Assembly: GCF_030530635.1 (NCBI RefSeq)
Contig: NZ_JAUMUL010000016.1
Span: 1 to 49,805 of the forward strand
Direction of reading: 5' to 3'
Length of the DNA stretch: 49,805 nucleotides
Source of the DNA: Actinomyces sp.
GTDB taxonomy: Bacteria > Actinomycetota > Actinomycetes > Actinomycetales > Actinomycetaceae
The notes below the pieces were generated by a model. The model worked only from the letters and a program-made list of their open reading frames with translations. It did no database searches and was not told the origin of the DNA. Below, one piece after another: positions 26,099 through 35,151 of this stretch; within the stretch, counting starts at the first letter, position 1; the number at the start of each line of letters is the position of its first letter. The position numbers and the translations under genes were made by a program.

Positions 26099-26929
26099 AT
26101 GCAAGAGGCCAGCGAGCTGGTCGACCCGGTCGATCTCGACCATTCGGCGGAAACCGCCGCCGTAGTTGCGCCGCAGCCACCGGAGGGCGGTGGGCCGTCC
26201 GCGCGCACCGTGGTCGGTGCGGCCACGGACATCGGTCGAGTCCGCAGTGTCAACGAGGACGGCTACCTGGCGATTGCGCCCGCCTTCATCGTCGTGGACG
26301 GCATGGGCGGCCATGTCTCCGGCCGGGCCGCGACCCGAACCGCCCTGAACACCATGCTGCCGCTGGCGGGCAGGCGGATAACCGACCGGACCGCCGTCGT
26401 CGACTCCGTGCTCGCCGCCGGCCGGGCGGTGTCCGCGATCCCATCGCATGCGGCCAATCCACCCGGCGCCACCATCGCCGGAGTCGTACTCGCCGAACTG
26501 GAGGACGAGCCGACCTGGATCGCCTTCAACGTCGGCGACTCGCGCGTCTACCTGTTGCGTGACCACCTGTTGTCCCAGCTGTCTCACGATCACTCCCAGG
26601 TGCAGGACCTGATCGACGCCGGTCACTTGACTCCCGCCCAGGCGCGTTTCGACTCGCGTCGCAACGTGGTCACCCGGGCGCTCGGTGCCGGTCTCGACCA
26701 GGACGCCTACCCCGAACTGCATCAGGTGGAGGCGCGCCGCGGCGACCGCATCCTGGTGTGCTCCGACGGCCTGAGTGATGAACTGGACGACGACGCCCTG
26801 GCCACCGTCCTCGGTTCCGGCCTGGGGGCGCAGCGCACCGCCGAGGCGGCCGTGGCCGCCGCGCTGGAGGCCGGCGGACACGACAATGTCACCGCCGTCG
26901 TCGTCGATCTGCCGCAGGAGACGCCATGA
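26099..26929 (+). CDS. PP2C-family Ser/Thr protein phosphatase
   Basis: A 276-residue metal-dependent phosphatase. GRVRSVNEDGY, VVDGMGGHVSG, IAFNVGDSRVYLL, ILVCSDGLSDEL and GGHDNVTAVVVD carry the acidic metal ligands in the usual order, so it should be active. It has no membrane segment, unlike the envelope phosphatase PstP. GAGGAGG at 26087-26093 supports ATG 26099. It opens a ten-gene co-directional stretch and overlaps the next FHA gene by ATGA. It probably reverses phosphothreonine marks that the FHA proteins read; the kinase is outside the window. Confidence 0.93.
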   Translation: MQEASELVDPVDLDHSAETAAVVAPQPPEGGGPSARTVVGAATDIGRVRSVNEDGYLAIAPAFIVVDGMGGHVSGRAATRTALNTMLPLAGRRITDRTAVVDSVLAAGRAVSAIPSHAANPPGATIAGVVLAELEDEPTWIAFNVGDSRVYLLRDHLLSQLSHDHSQVQDLIDAGHLTPAQARFDSRRNVVTRALGAGLDQDAYPELHQVEARRGDRILVCSDGLSDELDDDALATVLGSGLGAQRTAEAAVAAALEAGGHDNVTAVVVDLPQETP

Positions 26930-27936
26930 GCGCCGATGATGAGCCGGGGGACGAGATCACCGTGGTGGGCAGGTACGGCACCGCGATCCTGTCGGCACGG
27001 GCGCCGACGGGTGTGCGCGAGCGCGTACTGGCCGCGCTCGGCGGGCCCGATGACCGGGGCGCGCGGGCGGACGCGGCCGACGAGCAGCCCCCGAAGCGCC
27101 CCGACGGCACCGGGCTGGTCAAGACCGGGGTGTGGGTGGACCCCGACTACGTGGCCCTGCCGGAGACCGGTGCCTGGGGGGAGGATGCGGAGGAGACCGT
27201 CGTCGATCCGCGCCCACCGCTCGCCGTCTTGTCGCATCCCGAACCGGCACCCGGCTCCGGCAGGCGTCGGCGCCGCGGGTCTGCACCAGCTCCGAGCGCG
27301 GAGGCCACGAACCCGGCCCCGCCACCGCCTCCGACACCGGCTGCCGAAGCGGGAGTCGGCGCGGACACCGATCAGGAGGCCACCGGCACGGACGGGGACG
27401 CTGTCGCCGCCACGCAGGCCTCGGCCAGCGCCACCGAGGCGCTGGCCGAGGCCACTGCCCCGATACAGTCGGAGGCGCCGGTACCGCTGATCCCCGCCGC
27501 CATCTGCGCCGCCGGGCACCCGAACCCGCCCGACGCCGTCGCCTGCCAGGCGTGTGTCGCCCCGCTCACCGGCGAGATCAGACAGGTGCCCCGGCCGGTT
27601 CTGGCGGTCCTGACTGTGTCCACCGGACAGGCCGTACCCGTGCGCGGCGACGTCGTCGTCGGCCGCGCGCCTCAGGCCCGCCCCGGCACCGAGACGACCG
27701 CCGAGTTGGTGGCCGTGCCCAGTCCCACCCACTTCATCTCCCGCTCGCATCTGGAGATCAGCGTGGCCGGCTGGAACCTGCTCGCCCGCGACCTCGGCTC
27801 CGCCAACGGCACGGTTCTGGTGCGCCCGCAAACACCCCCCGTGCTGTTGGCCAGTGCCTTGCCGACACCGCTGCTGGTCGGGGACCTGCTCGACGTCGGC
27901 GACGGCGTGACTCTGCGCGTCGACCCGGCGCTGTGA
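26926..27936 (+). CDS. FHA-domain protein with putative zinc ribbon
   Basis: A 336-residue protein. The N-terminal half is acidic and low complexity, with possible phosphothreonine sites (GVWVDPDY, EETVVDPRPP). A C-x-A-G-H...C-x-x-C ribbon-like motif (CAAGHPNPPDAVACQACVAP) stands at about residues 190-210. A C-terminal FHA domain (about 225-330) has VVVGRAPQ, HFISRSHLEI and DLGSANGT, the phosphothreonine-binding residues. It overlaps the PP2C gene by ATGA, which argues for joint phosphosignalling. Domain order and neighbours resemble loci of phospho-regulated envelope or secretion systems, but no target is shown. Confidence 0.85.
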   Translation: MSADDEPGDEITVVGRYGTAILSARAPTGVRERVLAALGGPDDRGARADAADEQPPKRPDGTGLVKTGVWVDPDYVALPETGAWGEDAEETVVDPRPPLAVLSHPEPAPGSGRRRRRGSAPAPSAEATNPAPPPPPTPAAEAGVGADTDQEATGTDGDAVAATQASASATEALAEATAPIQSEAPVPLIPAAICAAGHPNPPDAVACQACVAPLTGEIRQVPRPVLAVLTVSTGQAVPVRGDVVVGRAPQARPGTETTAELVAVPSPTHFISRSHLEISVAGWNLLARDLGSANGTVLVRPQTPPVLLASALPTPLLVGDLLDVGDGVTLRVDPAL

Positions 27937-28105
27937 TTCGCCGTGAGGTGCCGGTGGTCGGGCGCGTCGACGGGCGCGCAGATGCCGCTGTAATACGCCA
28001 ATCGGAGCCTTTACGCACCTGTAGGACGGGGCGGTGGGCTCCGCTATCCGTTACGCTGTTGTTAGTCGATGCAGTCAGCCGATGTGCGAGGAAGCGGAGG
28101 ATCGA

Positions 28106-28951
28106 ATGAGCGACCTGACCTGGACCGAGCTGCCCGAGGTCGACCCCGACCGCCCCGACGAGCTGGTCCTCGACTTCTCCGGGGAGGTCTACCGCGTGGG
28201 CACCGATGAGACCTTCGTCATCGGCCGCGGTGGCGACCTCGACATCGACGACAACCCCTACCTGCACCGCCGCTTCCTGGTGCTGCGCCACGACTCCGGT
28301 CTGTGGTGGATCGTCAACGAGGGATCGCACCTGTCCGCCACGCTTACCGACGGCGACGGTCTGGTCCAGTCCCGGCTCGCCCCCGGAGCCAGCATGCCGC
28401 TGGTGTTCCCCCGGGTCATCCTGACCTTCTCCGCCGGGCCTACCACCTACGAGATCGACCTGATAACCGCCGAGACCGGACGCTTCACCGGCATCGACGG
28501 GGTGCGCGAGTCCCGCGGTCAGACCACCATCGGAGCCACCCCCATGACCCGCTCTCAGCGCCTCCTCATCCTGGCCCTGGCCGAGCCGGTGCTCAAGCGG
28601 GCCGGCACCGGCTCGGCGCAGATCCCGTCCTCGGCGTCGGCCGCCGCTCGCCTGGGCTGGTCGCTGACCAAGTTCAACCGCAAGCTCGACAACGTGTGCG
28701 AGAAGCTCGACCGGGTCGGCGTGCGTGGGCTGCGCGGCGGACGCTCCGGCGGCGTCGCCTCCAACCGGCGGGCGGCACTCGTCGAGCACGCGGTGTCCAC
28801 CCTGACGGTCACCGCCGATGACCTGCCCCTGCTGGACGAGGAGTACCGGGCGAGTCGGGCCGCCGCCGAGCGGCCCGCGGGCGGCGAGGCGCGCATCGAC
28901 ACCGCTCAGGTGCCGCCTCAGGACGCGGGCCGGGCCGAGGAGGATGCATGA
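28106..28951 (+). CDS. FHA-like protein with C-terminal helical (HTH-like) domain
   Basis: A 281-residue protein. An FHA-like fold at about 25-115 has FVIGRGGDLDI and YLHRRFLVLRHDSG, but the NGT loop is replaced by EGSHLSATL. After PMTRSQRLLILALAEP comes a helix-rich region (about 155-255) with SASAAARLGWSLTKFNRKLDNVCEKLD, which looks like a winged-helix or LuxR-type recognition region. GGAGG 5 bases upstream fixes ATG 28106. It overlaps the next gene by ATGA. The likely role is a phosphorylation-linked regulator or scaffold; DNA binding is inferred only. Confidence 0.7.
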   Translation: MSDLTWTELPEVDPDRPDELVLDFSGEVYRVGTDETFVIGRGGDLDIDDNPYLHRRFLVLRHDSGLWWIVNEGSHLSATLTDGDGLVQSRLAPGASMPLVFPRVILTFSAGPTTYEIDLITAETGRFTGIDGVRESRGQTTIGATPMTRSQRLLILALAEPVLKRAGTGSAQIPSSASAAARLGWSLTKFNRKLDNVCEKLDRVGVRGLRGGRSGGVASNRRAALVEHAVSTLTVTADDLPLLDEEYRASRAAAERPAGGEARIDTAQVPPQDAGRAEEDA

Positions 28952-29907
28952 TCGACTCGGCCCCGGACGCGCCCGACGCTCAATTCGAGGCGGTGGTGTT
29001 CGGGGCGCCCGAGGTCGGCAGCGCAGACTCCGGCGATGCCGGTCCCGCCGCAGGTGACGATAAGGCCGCCTCCGGCGGGCGCTCACGACCCCGGCGACGC
29101 CGTCGGGGAGTGCTTGCGGGACTGCTCGCCCTCGTATGCCTGGCCGGGGGCGGCCTCGTGGGTGCCGAGCATTACGTGCGCTCGCAAGTCGACCCGACTG
29201 TGCGCGCAGCGCTTCCCGGACTGTCGACTGAGGCCGCCATCAGCACTGAGGGCCCGCTCCTGCCGCAAGTGCTCAGGAACCGGCTTGACACGCTCAGCAT
29301 CCGCGCCGACACCCTCACCATCGAATCCGACGGCGCGGATGGCGCCGCGGACCCCTCCGACACCGGCGCCGCGGATTCCGGCCTGGCTGCGGTCACCGGC
29401 CTGGAACTGACGGATGTCGGCGTGAATCTGACCGACGTGGGTATACGGGCGCCCTATCGGGTCGGCCACGTGGACGCCTCCGGCGTGATCGGCTTCGAGG
29501 AGTTGGAGCGGATCGTTGCCGCGGCCGTCCCCGACGCCCCCGAGCTGACGATAACCCCCGAGACCTACGGCTCCGCCGCCGAGCCGGGGCGGGTCACGGC
29601 GACCACCAACACCGTGCTGGGACTGCAGGCGTCCTTGACCATTGAGCCGGAAGTGACCGATGCCGGTGGTCTGGAGCTGGACATCGTCAGGGTGCGTGTG
29701 GCGGGGATGAACATTGATGTGGATCCGGACGGTGAGGGAATGTTCGCGATGCCCTCGGTGCTGTCCCACTTCGGGCTGTCCTCCTCCACCATTGAGGTTG
29801 GCATCGATGCGCTGCCCGCCGGAATGAGGCTCTCCCGGGCCTACATAGCCCGCGACGGCGTGCGTGTGAGTCTGGTCGGCAACGACATCACACTGGCGGA
29901 CGGGTAG
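28948..29907 (+). CDS. LmeA-like (DUF2993) phospholipid-binding protein
   Basis: A 319-residue exported protein of the DUF2993 group, to which mycobacterial LmeA (a lipid-binding factor of the mannan pathway) belongs. A disordered N-terminus of about 50 residues with RPRRRRRG precedes one membrane helix (VLAGLLALVCLAGGGLVG), then the beta-rich DUF2993 domain with VDPTVRAALPGLS, VDASGVIGFEELERIV and the ending RVSLVGNDITLADG. It overlaps the FHA gene by ATGA and is followed by a dispersed repeat. Confidence 0.8.
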   Translation: MIDSAPDAPDAQFEAVVFGAPEVGSADSGDAGPAAGDDKAASGGRSRPRRRRRGVLAGLLALVCLAGGGLVGAEHYVRSQVDPTVRAALPGLSTEAAISTEGPLLPQVLRNRLDTLSIRADTLTIESDGADGAADPSDTGAADSGLAAVTGLELTDVGVNLTDVGIRAPYRVGHVDASGVIGFEELERIVAAAVPDAPELTITPETYGSAAEPGRVTATTNTVLGLQASLTIEPEVTDAGGLELDIVRVRVAGMNIDVDPDGEGMFAMPSVLSHFGLSSSTIEVGIDALPAGMRLSRAYIARDGVRVSLVGNDITLADG

Positions 29908-29937
29908 TCGGCGCCGCGCGCGCACTGCCGCTATAGC

Positions 29938-29973
29938 TACCGAACTCGGCACGTAACTTCTACCGAACTCGGC
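29938..29973 (+). repeat. Dispersed 23-bp-period repeat, copy 5
   Basis: TACCGAACTCGGCACGTAAC, then TTCTACCGAACTCGGC: two perfect CCGAACTCGG cores 23 bases apart, the cleanest copy in the window. It lies 30 bases after the LmeA-like stop and splits the otherwise tight operon from the MoxR part. Confidence 0.88.
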
Positions 29974-30133
29974 GAAGGAGGTGGGTGGGGACGGTGCGGG
30001 TGGGGAGTAGTTCCCACCACAGTGCGGTGAAACGTCCAGGTGGCTCGTGTAGCCTCCCCGAGACAGTGTTCTTGCAGCGTGCTTGCGGCGCCTGGCCTTG
30101 GGCGGGCGGTCCGGGGAGAACCAGAGGAGATTA

Positions 30134-31498
30134 ATGAGCAATCAGCCAGATCCGTCGGGACTCGGCCCCAGCGCGTCGCGCACCGGCTCCACCTCGGGTA
30201 TCGGCTCCAACCCGGGCGGCTGGACCGCTGCCGGCGTCAACGCCCCTGCGGGAACGACCCCCGCGGGAGCGGCCGCGCCGGCCGCGTCCCCCAGGTCCGC
30301 CCAGGCGGCCGTCCCCGCAGTCCCGCAGTCGCCCGCCGTACCACCGTCCGTCCCTCCAGCGGTTCCGCCCGTCCCCGCCCACTCCGGCTCCGGCCGCCGC
30401 GCGCGGCGTACCGCCAACCCCACCGGCACCGCCGTCGACGCCGGCTACCCCGGCACCCAGTCACTGCCGTCCTCAGCCGAACTCGAGCGCGAGGCCGAGC
30501 GGATCTCCCGCTCCAACGCGTCCCCGCGTGCTGACGTGGAAAGGGCCGGTGAGCTGCTGGGGCGCGTCACCCAGATCTTCTCCCAGCGTGTCGTCGGCCA
30601 GGACCAGCTGCGCCTGGCCATGGTCTCCACCCTCATAGCCGGCGGGCACATCCTCCTGGAATCCGTCCCCGGACTGGCCAAGACCACCGCCGCCCAGACA
30701 CTCGCGGCCGCCGTCTCCGGATCCTTCCACCGCATCCAGTGCACCCCCGACCTGATGCCCAACGACATCGTCGGAACCCAGGTCCTCAACTACGCCACCG
30801 GCGAGATGACCACCCAGCTCGGCCCGGTCCACGCCAACATCGTGCTGCTGGATGAGATCAACCGCTCCAGCGCCAAGACCCAGTCGGCCATGTTGGAGGC
30901 CATGCAAGAGCGGCAGACCTCCATCGGCGGGGAGATCTACCCGCTGCCACAGCCCTTCATGGTGCTGGCCACCCAGAATCCCATTGAGGAGGAGGGCACC
31001 TACGTCCTGCCCGAGGCGCAGATGGACCGTTTCCTGATGAAGGAGGTGCTCACCTACCCCAAGCCGGGGGAGGAGGCTGACGTCCTGGACCGCATCTCCA
31101 ACGGGGCCTTCGAGGAGCCCATCCGCACCCGTCCCATCTCCACCGCTGACGTCGAATGGCTGGCGGGCGCCGCCCAGCGGGTGTACGTCGACCCGGTCAT
31201 CAAGCACTACATCGTCGCCCTGGTCAACACCTCCCGTGGTGGTGGTCCCCGGCCCGTTCCCGGACTGGAGCGGCATGTGCGGGTCGGCGCCTCCCCGCGT
31301 GGGGGCATCGCCCTGATGAAGATCGCCCAGGCCGTCGCCCTGCAGGCCGGCCGCACCTACGTCACCCCCGATGACGTGCGCCTGCTCCGCTATCCGACTC
31401 TGCGTCACCGCCTGGTGTTCACCTACGACGCCCTGGCCGATGACATCGCACCGGAGTCGATCATCGACGCGATCTTCGCCGCCGTCCCCGCCCCCTGA
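30134..31498 (+). CDS. MoxR-family AAA+ ATPase
   Basis: A 454-residue AAA+ ATPase. The first 115 residues are Pro/Ala/Ser-rich and probably disordered. The ATPase core has Walker A ILLESVPGLAKTTAAQTLA (Ala in place of the usual second Gly, a form seen in actinobacterial MoxR), Walker B NIVLLDEINRSS, sensor 1 MVLATQNPIE and sensor 2 with ASPRGGIALMKIAQ. MoxR proteins act with VWA proteins as chaperones that insert metals or mature protein complexes. GAGGAGA before ATG 30134 fixes the start. It begins the DUF58/VWA gene set. Confidence 0.92.
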   Translation: MSNQPDPSGLGPSASRTGSTSGIGSNPGGWTAAGVNAPAGTTPAGAAAPAASPRSAQAAVPAVPQSPAVPPSVPPAVPPVPAHSGSGRRARRTANPTGTAVDAGYPGTQSLPSSAELEREAERISRSNASPRADVERAGELLGRVTQIFSQRVVGQDQLRLAMVSTLIAGGHILLESVPGLAKTTAAQTLAAAVSGSFHRIQCTPDLMPNDIVGTQVLNYATGEMTTQLGPVHANIVLLDEINRSSAKTQSAMLEAMQERQTSIGGEIYPLPQPFMVLATQNPIEEEGTYVLPEAQMDRFLMKEVLTYPKPGEEADVLDRISNGAFEEPIRTRPISTADVEWLAGAAQRVYVDPVIKHYIVALVNTSRGGGPRPVPGLERHVRVGASPRGGIALMKIAQAVALQAGRTYVTPDDVRLLRYPTLRHRLVFTYDALADDIAPESIIDAIFAAVPAP

Positions 31499-31512
31499 GG
31501 ATGCTGCCGGCC

Positions 31513-32505
31513 ATGACCAGCGATCCCGTTTCCGCCGACGCCCCGGAGCCGGGCCCCGCCCGACGGCGGTCCGGCTCCCGAGTGGCGCGCGTGCGCGGCC
31601 GCCTGTCCCTACCCACGCTGCGTCGCTCCACCACCCTCCTCGACGGGCGCCACCGCTCCGTTTTCGTCGGCCACGGCCAGGACTTCGACGACCTGTCCGC
31701 CTACCGGCCGGGCGACGACGTCACCGACATCGACTGGAAGTCCTCCGCCCGCCTCGGCCAACCGGTCATCAAGCGCTATCAGCGCGAGTCCAACCTGCCG
31801 CTCGTGCTCGCCGTCGACACCGGCCGCACCATGGCCGCTCAGGCGCCCAGCGGCGAGGACAAGCGCGACCTCGCCCTCGCCGTCGCCGAGGTGTTCGCCT
31901 ACCTGGCGCGCCTGCGCGGAGACACGGTGGCCCTGGTGGCCGCGGACACCTCCCGGGTGGTCTCCCGCCCGCCCCGCTCGGGCAGCGAGCATGCCGAGAT
32001 GATCCTGTCGCTGCTGGAGCACCAGTTCGATGCCCTCACCCGCGGTGACGCACTCGCCCCCGGCGCCCCCGGCCCGGACCTGTCCACCCTGCTGGAGCGG
32101 GTGGGCACCTGGCACCGCCGACGCAGCCTGGTGGTGCTGATCACCGACACCTCCCACCCCGACGCCGCCGAGCCCGCCGTCGCCGACCGGCTGCGCCGCC
32201 TGTCCGCCCAGCATGAGCTGATCGCCATCCAGATCGCCGACGACACCCCGCTCGCCCCCGGTCGCGGTCGCACCCGCGACGTCGAGCTCGACGGCGAGAT
32301 TCCCGCCTTCCTGCGGGAGGACGCCGCCCTGGCGGCCCAGCTCACCGCCGCCGACGACGCCCGTCGCGCCGCCGTCGCCGGTCTGCTGGACGCCCGCCAC
32401 ATCGAACACACCGCCATCCGCTCCGATGCGTCGATGGTGGACTCCATCGCCGCCCTACTGGCCCGCCAGCGACTGGCCGCCGGCCGGGGCAGAAGGAGGC
32501 ACTGA
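31513..32505 (+). CDS. DUF58 (VWA-like) protein
   Basis: A 330-residue cytoplasmic protein of the DUF58 group that always accompanies MoxR. The fingerprint is HRSVFVGHGQDFDDLSAYRPGDDVTDIDWKSSARL, then a VWA-like core with VLAVDTGRTM in place of the DxSxS metal site (D-T-G-R-T), VVLITDTSHP late, and a charged C-terminus. ATG 31513 fits better than ATG 31501, which touches the GAGG sequence. It is 14 bases after the MoxR stop and ends in an ATG overlap with the next gene. Confidence 0.88.
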   Translation: MTSDPVSADAPEPGPARRRSGSRVARVRGRLSLPTLRRSTTLLDGRHRSVFVGHGQDFDDLSAYRPGDDVTDIDWKSSARLGQPVIKRYQRESNLPLVLAVDTGRTMAAQAPSGEDKRDLALAVAEVFAYLARLRGDTVALVAADTSRVVSRPPRSGSEHAEMILSLLEHQFDALTRGDALAPGAPGPDLSTLLERVGTWHRRRSLVVLITDTSHPDAAEPAVADRLRRLSAQHELIAIQIADDTPLAPGRGRTRDVELDGEIPAFLREDAALAAQLTAADDARRAAVAGLLDARHIEHTAIRSDASMVDSIAALLARQRLAAGRGRRRH

Positions 32506-33026
32506 TGGAAATCAACCCGCCGGTGCTGATGCCCCTGTGGATGCCGATCGCCGGCGTCGTCATCCTGATCGCGGCCGCCGCCGTCATCCTGCGCGCATTC
32601 CTGGTCACCCGCCGCGACACCGCCCGCACGGTCGGGGACATCCCCATGGCCGCCTCCGAGCGCGGCCAGTGGGTGCGGCGGGTGGACGATGCCGCCGCCC
32701 GCTACCGCAACCACGAGCTGGACCTGCGCGGCCTGCACCTGGAACTGGCCGGAGCCCTGCGCGGCTTCGCCACGGCTCGCAGCGGGGAGGACATCGTCTC
32801 CGCCACAGTCCTGGAGATTCTCGATATGGCGGACACCGCCGGTCCGCGTTCAATAGCCGAGCGCCTGCGCCTGGTGCGCGCCAGCCGCCGCCCCCTGGAC
32901 ACCAATCCGCTCGGTCACGTGGGCGAGCTCCTGGCCGTGTGGGAGCAGCCCTCCTTCGACCGCGATCCGGATGCCGCCGCCGACGCGGCCATTGCCGAGG
33001 CCAAGGAGGTGGTCACCCGATGGTGA
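32505..33026 (+). CDS. Small membrane protein of the MoxR-VWA operon
   Basis: A 173-residue protein with one N-terminal helix (about 8-30, LWMPIAGVVILIAAAAVILRAFL) and a cytoplasmic helical domain with LDLRGLHLELAGALRGFAT and a Cys-free tail. Position and size correspond to the DUF4381-like or BatC-like position of similar operons, but I do not recognise a named family. It overlaps the upstream DUF58 stop by one base and the downstream VWA start by seven bases, so translation is coupled. Confidence 0.75.
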   Translation: MEINPPVLMPLWMPIAGVVILIAAAAVILRAFLVTRRDTARTVGDIPMAASERGQWVRRVDDAAARYRNHELDLRGLHLELAGALRGFATARSGEDIVSATVLEILDMADTAGPRSIAERLRLVRASRRPLDTNPLGHVGELLAVWEQPSFDRDPDAAADAAIAEAKEVVTRW

Positions 33027-34072
33027 TGCCCTGGTTGGTCTGGCTGATCGTCTTGGTGGCGCTCGTCGTCCTTGCCCTGGCCGCCTCCGGCCGGCTGCGC
33101 GGGACCGGACGCCGCGGCCGTGGACCGGCACCCCGGCGGGTGGCCAACTCCTCCGCCCTGCTGACCAGCCCCGTGCTGCTCGAGCGGATCACCCGCCGCC
33201 GGGTGCTGTACGCCGGGCTGGGAGCCACGCTCGTCGTCGCCCTGGCTGCCGCCGCCGCCCTGGCGGGACGGCCCGTGGAGCGCGTCGTGCGCAACGAGTC
33301 CCTGGCCAGTCGGGACATCGTGCTGTGCCTGGACATATCCACCTCAATGGTGACTACGGATTCCAAGATCCTGGACACCTTCGCCAAGCTGTTGGAGACC
33401 TTCGAGGGGGAGCGGGTGGCCCTGGTGGCCTGGAACTCCACCGCGCAGACGATCGTGCCGCTCACCGACGACTATGCGCTGCTACAGGATCAATTCAAGG
33501 AGATCGCCGACGTCCTGGACTTCCGGCCCTACCGCGGCAGCCCCGCCCTGGACCGCTACTACCAGACCTTCCCCGGCACCCTGTCAGAAGACATCCTCGG
33601 CTCCTCCCTCGCCGGGGACGGGCTCGCCTCCTGCACCCTCGCCTTCGACCACCAGGTGGCCGACCGCTCCCGCTCCATCATCCTGGCCACCGACAATCAA
33701 ATCATCGACCCCTTCGATCAACAGCTCTACTCCGTGTCCGAGGCCGCCGACCTGGCCCAGGAGGAGAACATCCGCCTGTTCTCACTGTTCGGCGCCGATC
33801 CGGAGCTGGCCGACCCGGACGTGTCGGGCAAGGACGTGGATGAGGCCCGTGAGGATCTGCGCGATATCACCACCGCGCACGACGGGCGCTTCTACGAGGT
33901 GGACGATGCCGATACCGCCGGCCAGATCGTGCAGGAGCTGGAAGCCGACCAGATCAGCGAGTTGGACACCGACACGCAGGTGCGCATCACGGATGTGCCA
34001 GAACGGGCCGCCGCGGTCCTGGGAGTCGTCGTCCTGGTCTTCCTGGCCGTGACGGCCTGGAGGCGAGTATGA
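33020..34072 (+). CDS. VWA-domain membrane protein (BatA-like)
   Basis: A 350-residue protein with a first helix (about 4-22), a second near 70-88, a VWA domain (about 95-315) and a C-terminal helix (AAAVLGVVVLVFLAVTAW). The MIDAS motif DISTSM is intact in IVLCLDISTSMVTTD. The arrangement matches BatA/BatB-type proteins, in which the VWA domain faces the outside between helices. ATG 33020 overlaps the preceding gene by 7 bases. It probably works with MoxR and the next VWA protein as a chaperone-like complex. Confidence 0.85.
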   Translation: MVMPWLVWLIVLVALVVLALAASGRLRGTGRRGRGPAPRRVANSSALLTSPVLLERITRRRVLYAGLGATLVVALAAAAALAGRPVERVVRNESLASRDIVLCLDISTSMVTTDSKILDTFAKLLETFEGERVALVAWNSTAQTIVPLTDDYALLQDQFKEIADVLDFRPYRGSPALDRYYQTFPGTLSEDILGSSLAGDGLASCTLAFDHQVADRSRSIILATDNQIIDPFDQQLYSVSEAADLAQEENIRLFSLFGADPELADPDVSGKDVDEAREDLRDITTAHDGRFYEVDDADTAGQIVQELEADQISELDTDTQVRITDVPERAAAVLGVVVLVFLAVTAWRRV

Positions 34073-35151
34073 GACTGGTACCCCTGTTCGGCTGGCCACT
34101 CACGCTGGCGGCTGCGGCCGTCGTCGCCGCGGCACTGTACGGGTCCGCCCGCTGGCTGTTGCGGCCCGGCGCCGACCCGGGCGCCGGTACGAGTTGGTGG
34201 CGGCGGGCGCTACTGGGTCTGGTCACCGTGTTGATACTGGCCGGCCCCAGTCTGCCCGTCTCCGAGGCGGTGGCGGTGTCCAACGTGGAGATCTACCTGG
34301 TGGTGGACCGTACCGGCTCCATGGCGGCCGAGGACTGGGCGGGCGGCCCCGACGCCGGGGGCGGTACCCGGCTGGACGGGGTGCGCGCCGACCTGACCGC
34401 CATCCGAGACGCCTACCCCGAGGCCCGTTTCTGCATCATCGCCCTGGACTCCGCGGCCGCTCGCGAGCTGCCCCTGACGCGCGACGTCGACGCCGTCTCC
34501 TCCTGGATCGGCGCGCTGCAGCAGGAGGTGACCGACCGGTCGAAGGGCTCCTCCCTTGAACGCGCCCTGCCGCTGCTGGCGCAGACCCTCACGGCAGCCT
34601 CCGAGTCCAGCCCCGAGAACGCCCGGCTCGTCTACATCCTCTCCGACGGCGAGGCTACCGATGATGGCGCCGGCGCGAGTGCGGCCCGCGCCGCCGGGGT
34701 GAGTTGGGAGCAGTTGTCGGAGGTCACCGACGGCGGTGCCGTGCTCGGCTACGGCACTCCGGACGGAGCGAGCATGCGCGCCTTCGACGGCTCAAGTGCC
34801 GGGGGCGACTACATCATCGATCCGGATACCGGTCAGCCAGCGGTCTCCGTGCCCGACACCGCCGAACTGCAGGCGGTGGCGAGCGCCCTGGGCGTCACGC
34901 ACATCCAGCGCACGGGCACCGAGGACGATCCCGCGACGGCCTTCACTGACCAGAACGTCCAGGAGGCCCTATCCGACGGCCGTGAGCGCAAGCACTACTC
35001 GCGCTACGTGATCTGGCCTCTGGGCCTGGTGGCCGCCGGTGCGCTGATATGGGAGGGAGTCGCCCTCATCGGCGCCGATCGGGCTCTGCGGGATCTGATT
35101 CGCCCCGCCGTGGGCGCACCGTCGGCGGGTCAGACAGGAGGAGAGCGATGA
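34069..35151 (+). CDS. VWA-domain membrane protein (second, BatB-like)
   Basis: A 360-residue second VWA protein, overlapping the first by ATGA. Two helices in the first 75 residues (LTLAAAAVVAAALYG and ALLGLVTVLILAG) precede the VWA domain with MIDAS-like DRTGSM (Thr in place of the first Ser). LVYILSDGEATDDG holds the last MIDAS Asp. The C-terminal helix is WPLGLVAAGALIWEGVALIG. The insert ASMRAFDGSS...IDPDTGQPAVSV is not part of the common core. Confidence 0.85.
   Translation: MRLVPLFGWPLTLAAAAVVAAALYGSARWLLRPGADPGAGTSWWRRALLGLVTVLILAGPSLPVSEAVAVSNVEIYLVVDRTGSMAAEDWAGGPDAGGGTRLDGVRADLTAIRDAYPEARFCIIALDSAAARELPLTRDVDAVSSWIGALQQEVTDRSKGSSLERALPLLAQTLTAASESSPENARLVYILSDGEATDDGAGASAARAAGVSWEQLSEVTDGGAVLGYGTPDGASMRAFDGSSAGGDYIIDPDTGQPAVSVPDTAELQAVASALGVTHIQRTGTEDDPATAFTDQNVQEALSDGRERKHYSRYVIWPLGLVAAGALIWEGVALIGADRALRDLIRPAVGAPSAGQTGGER

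Noticed and set aside
27758..29086. Long minus-strand frame opposite the FHA and LmeA genes
   Set aside because: Gly/Arg/Gln-rich shadow of well-supported plus-strand genes.
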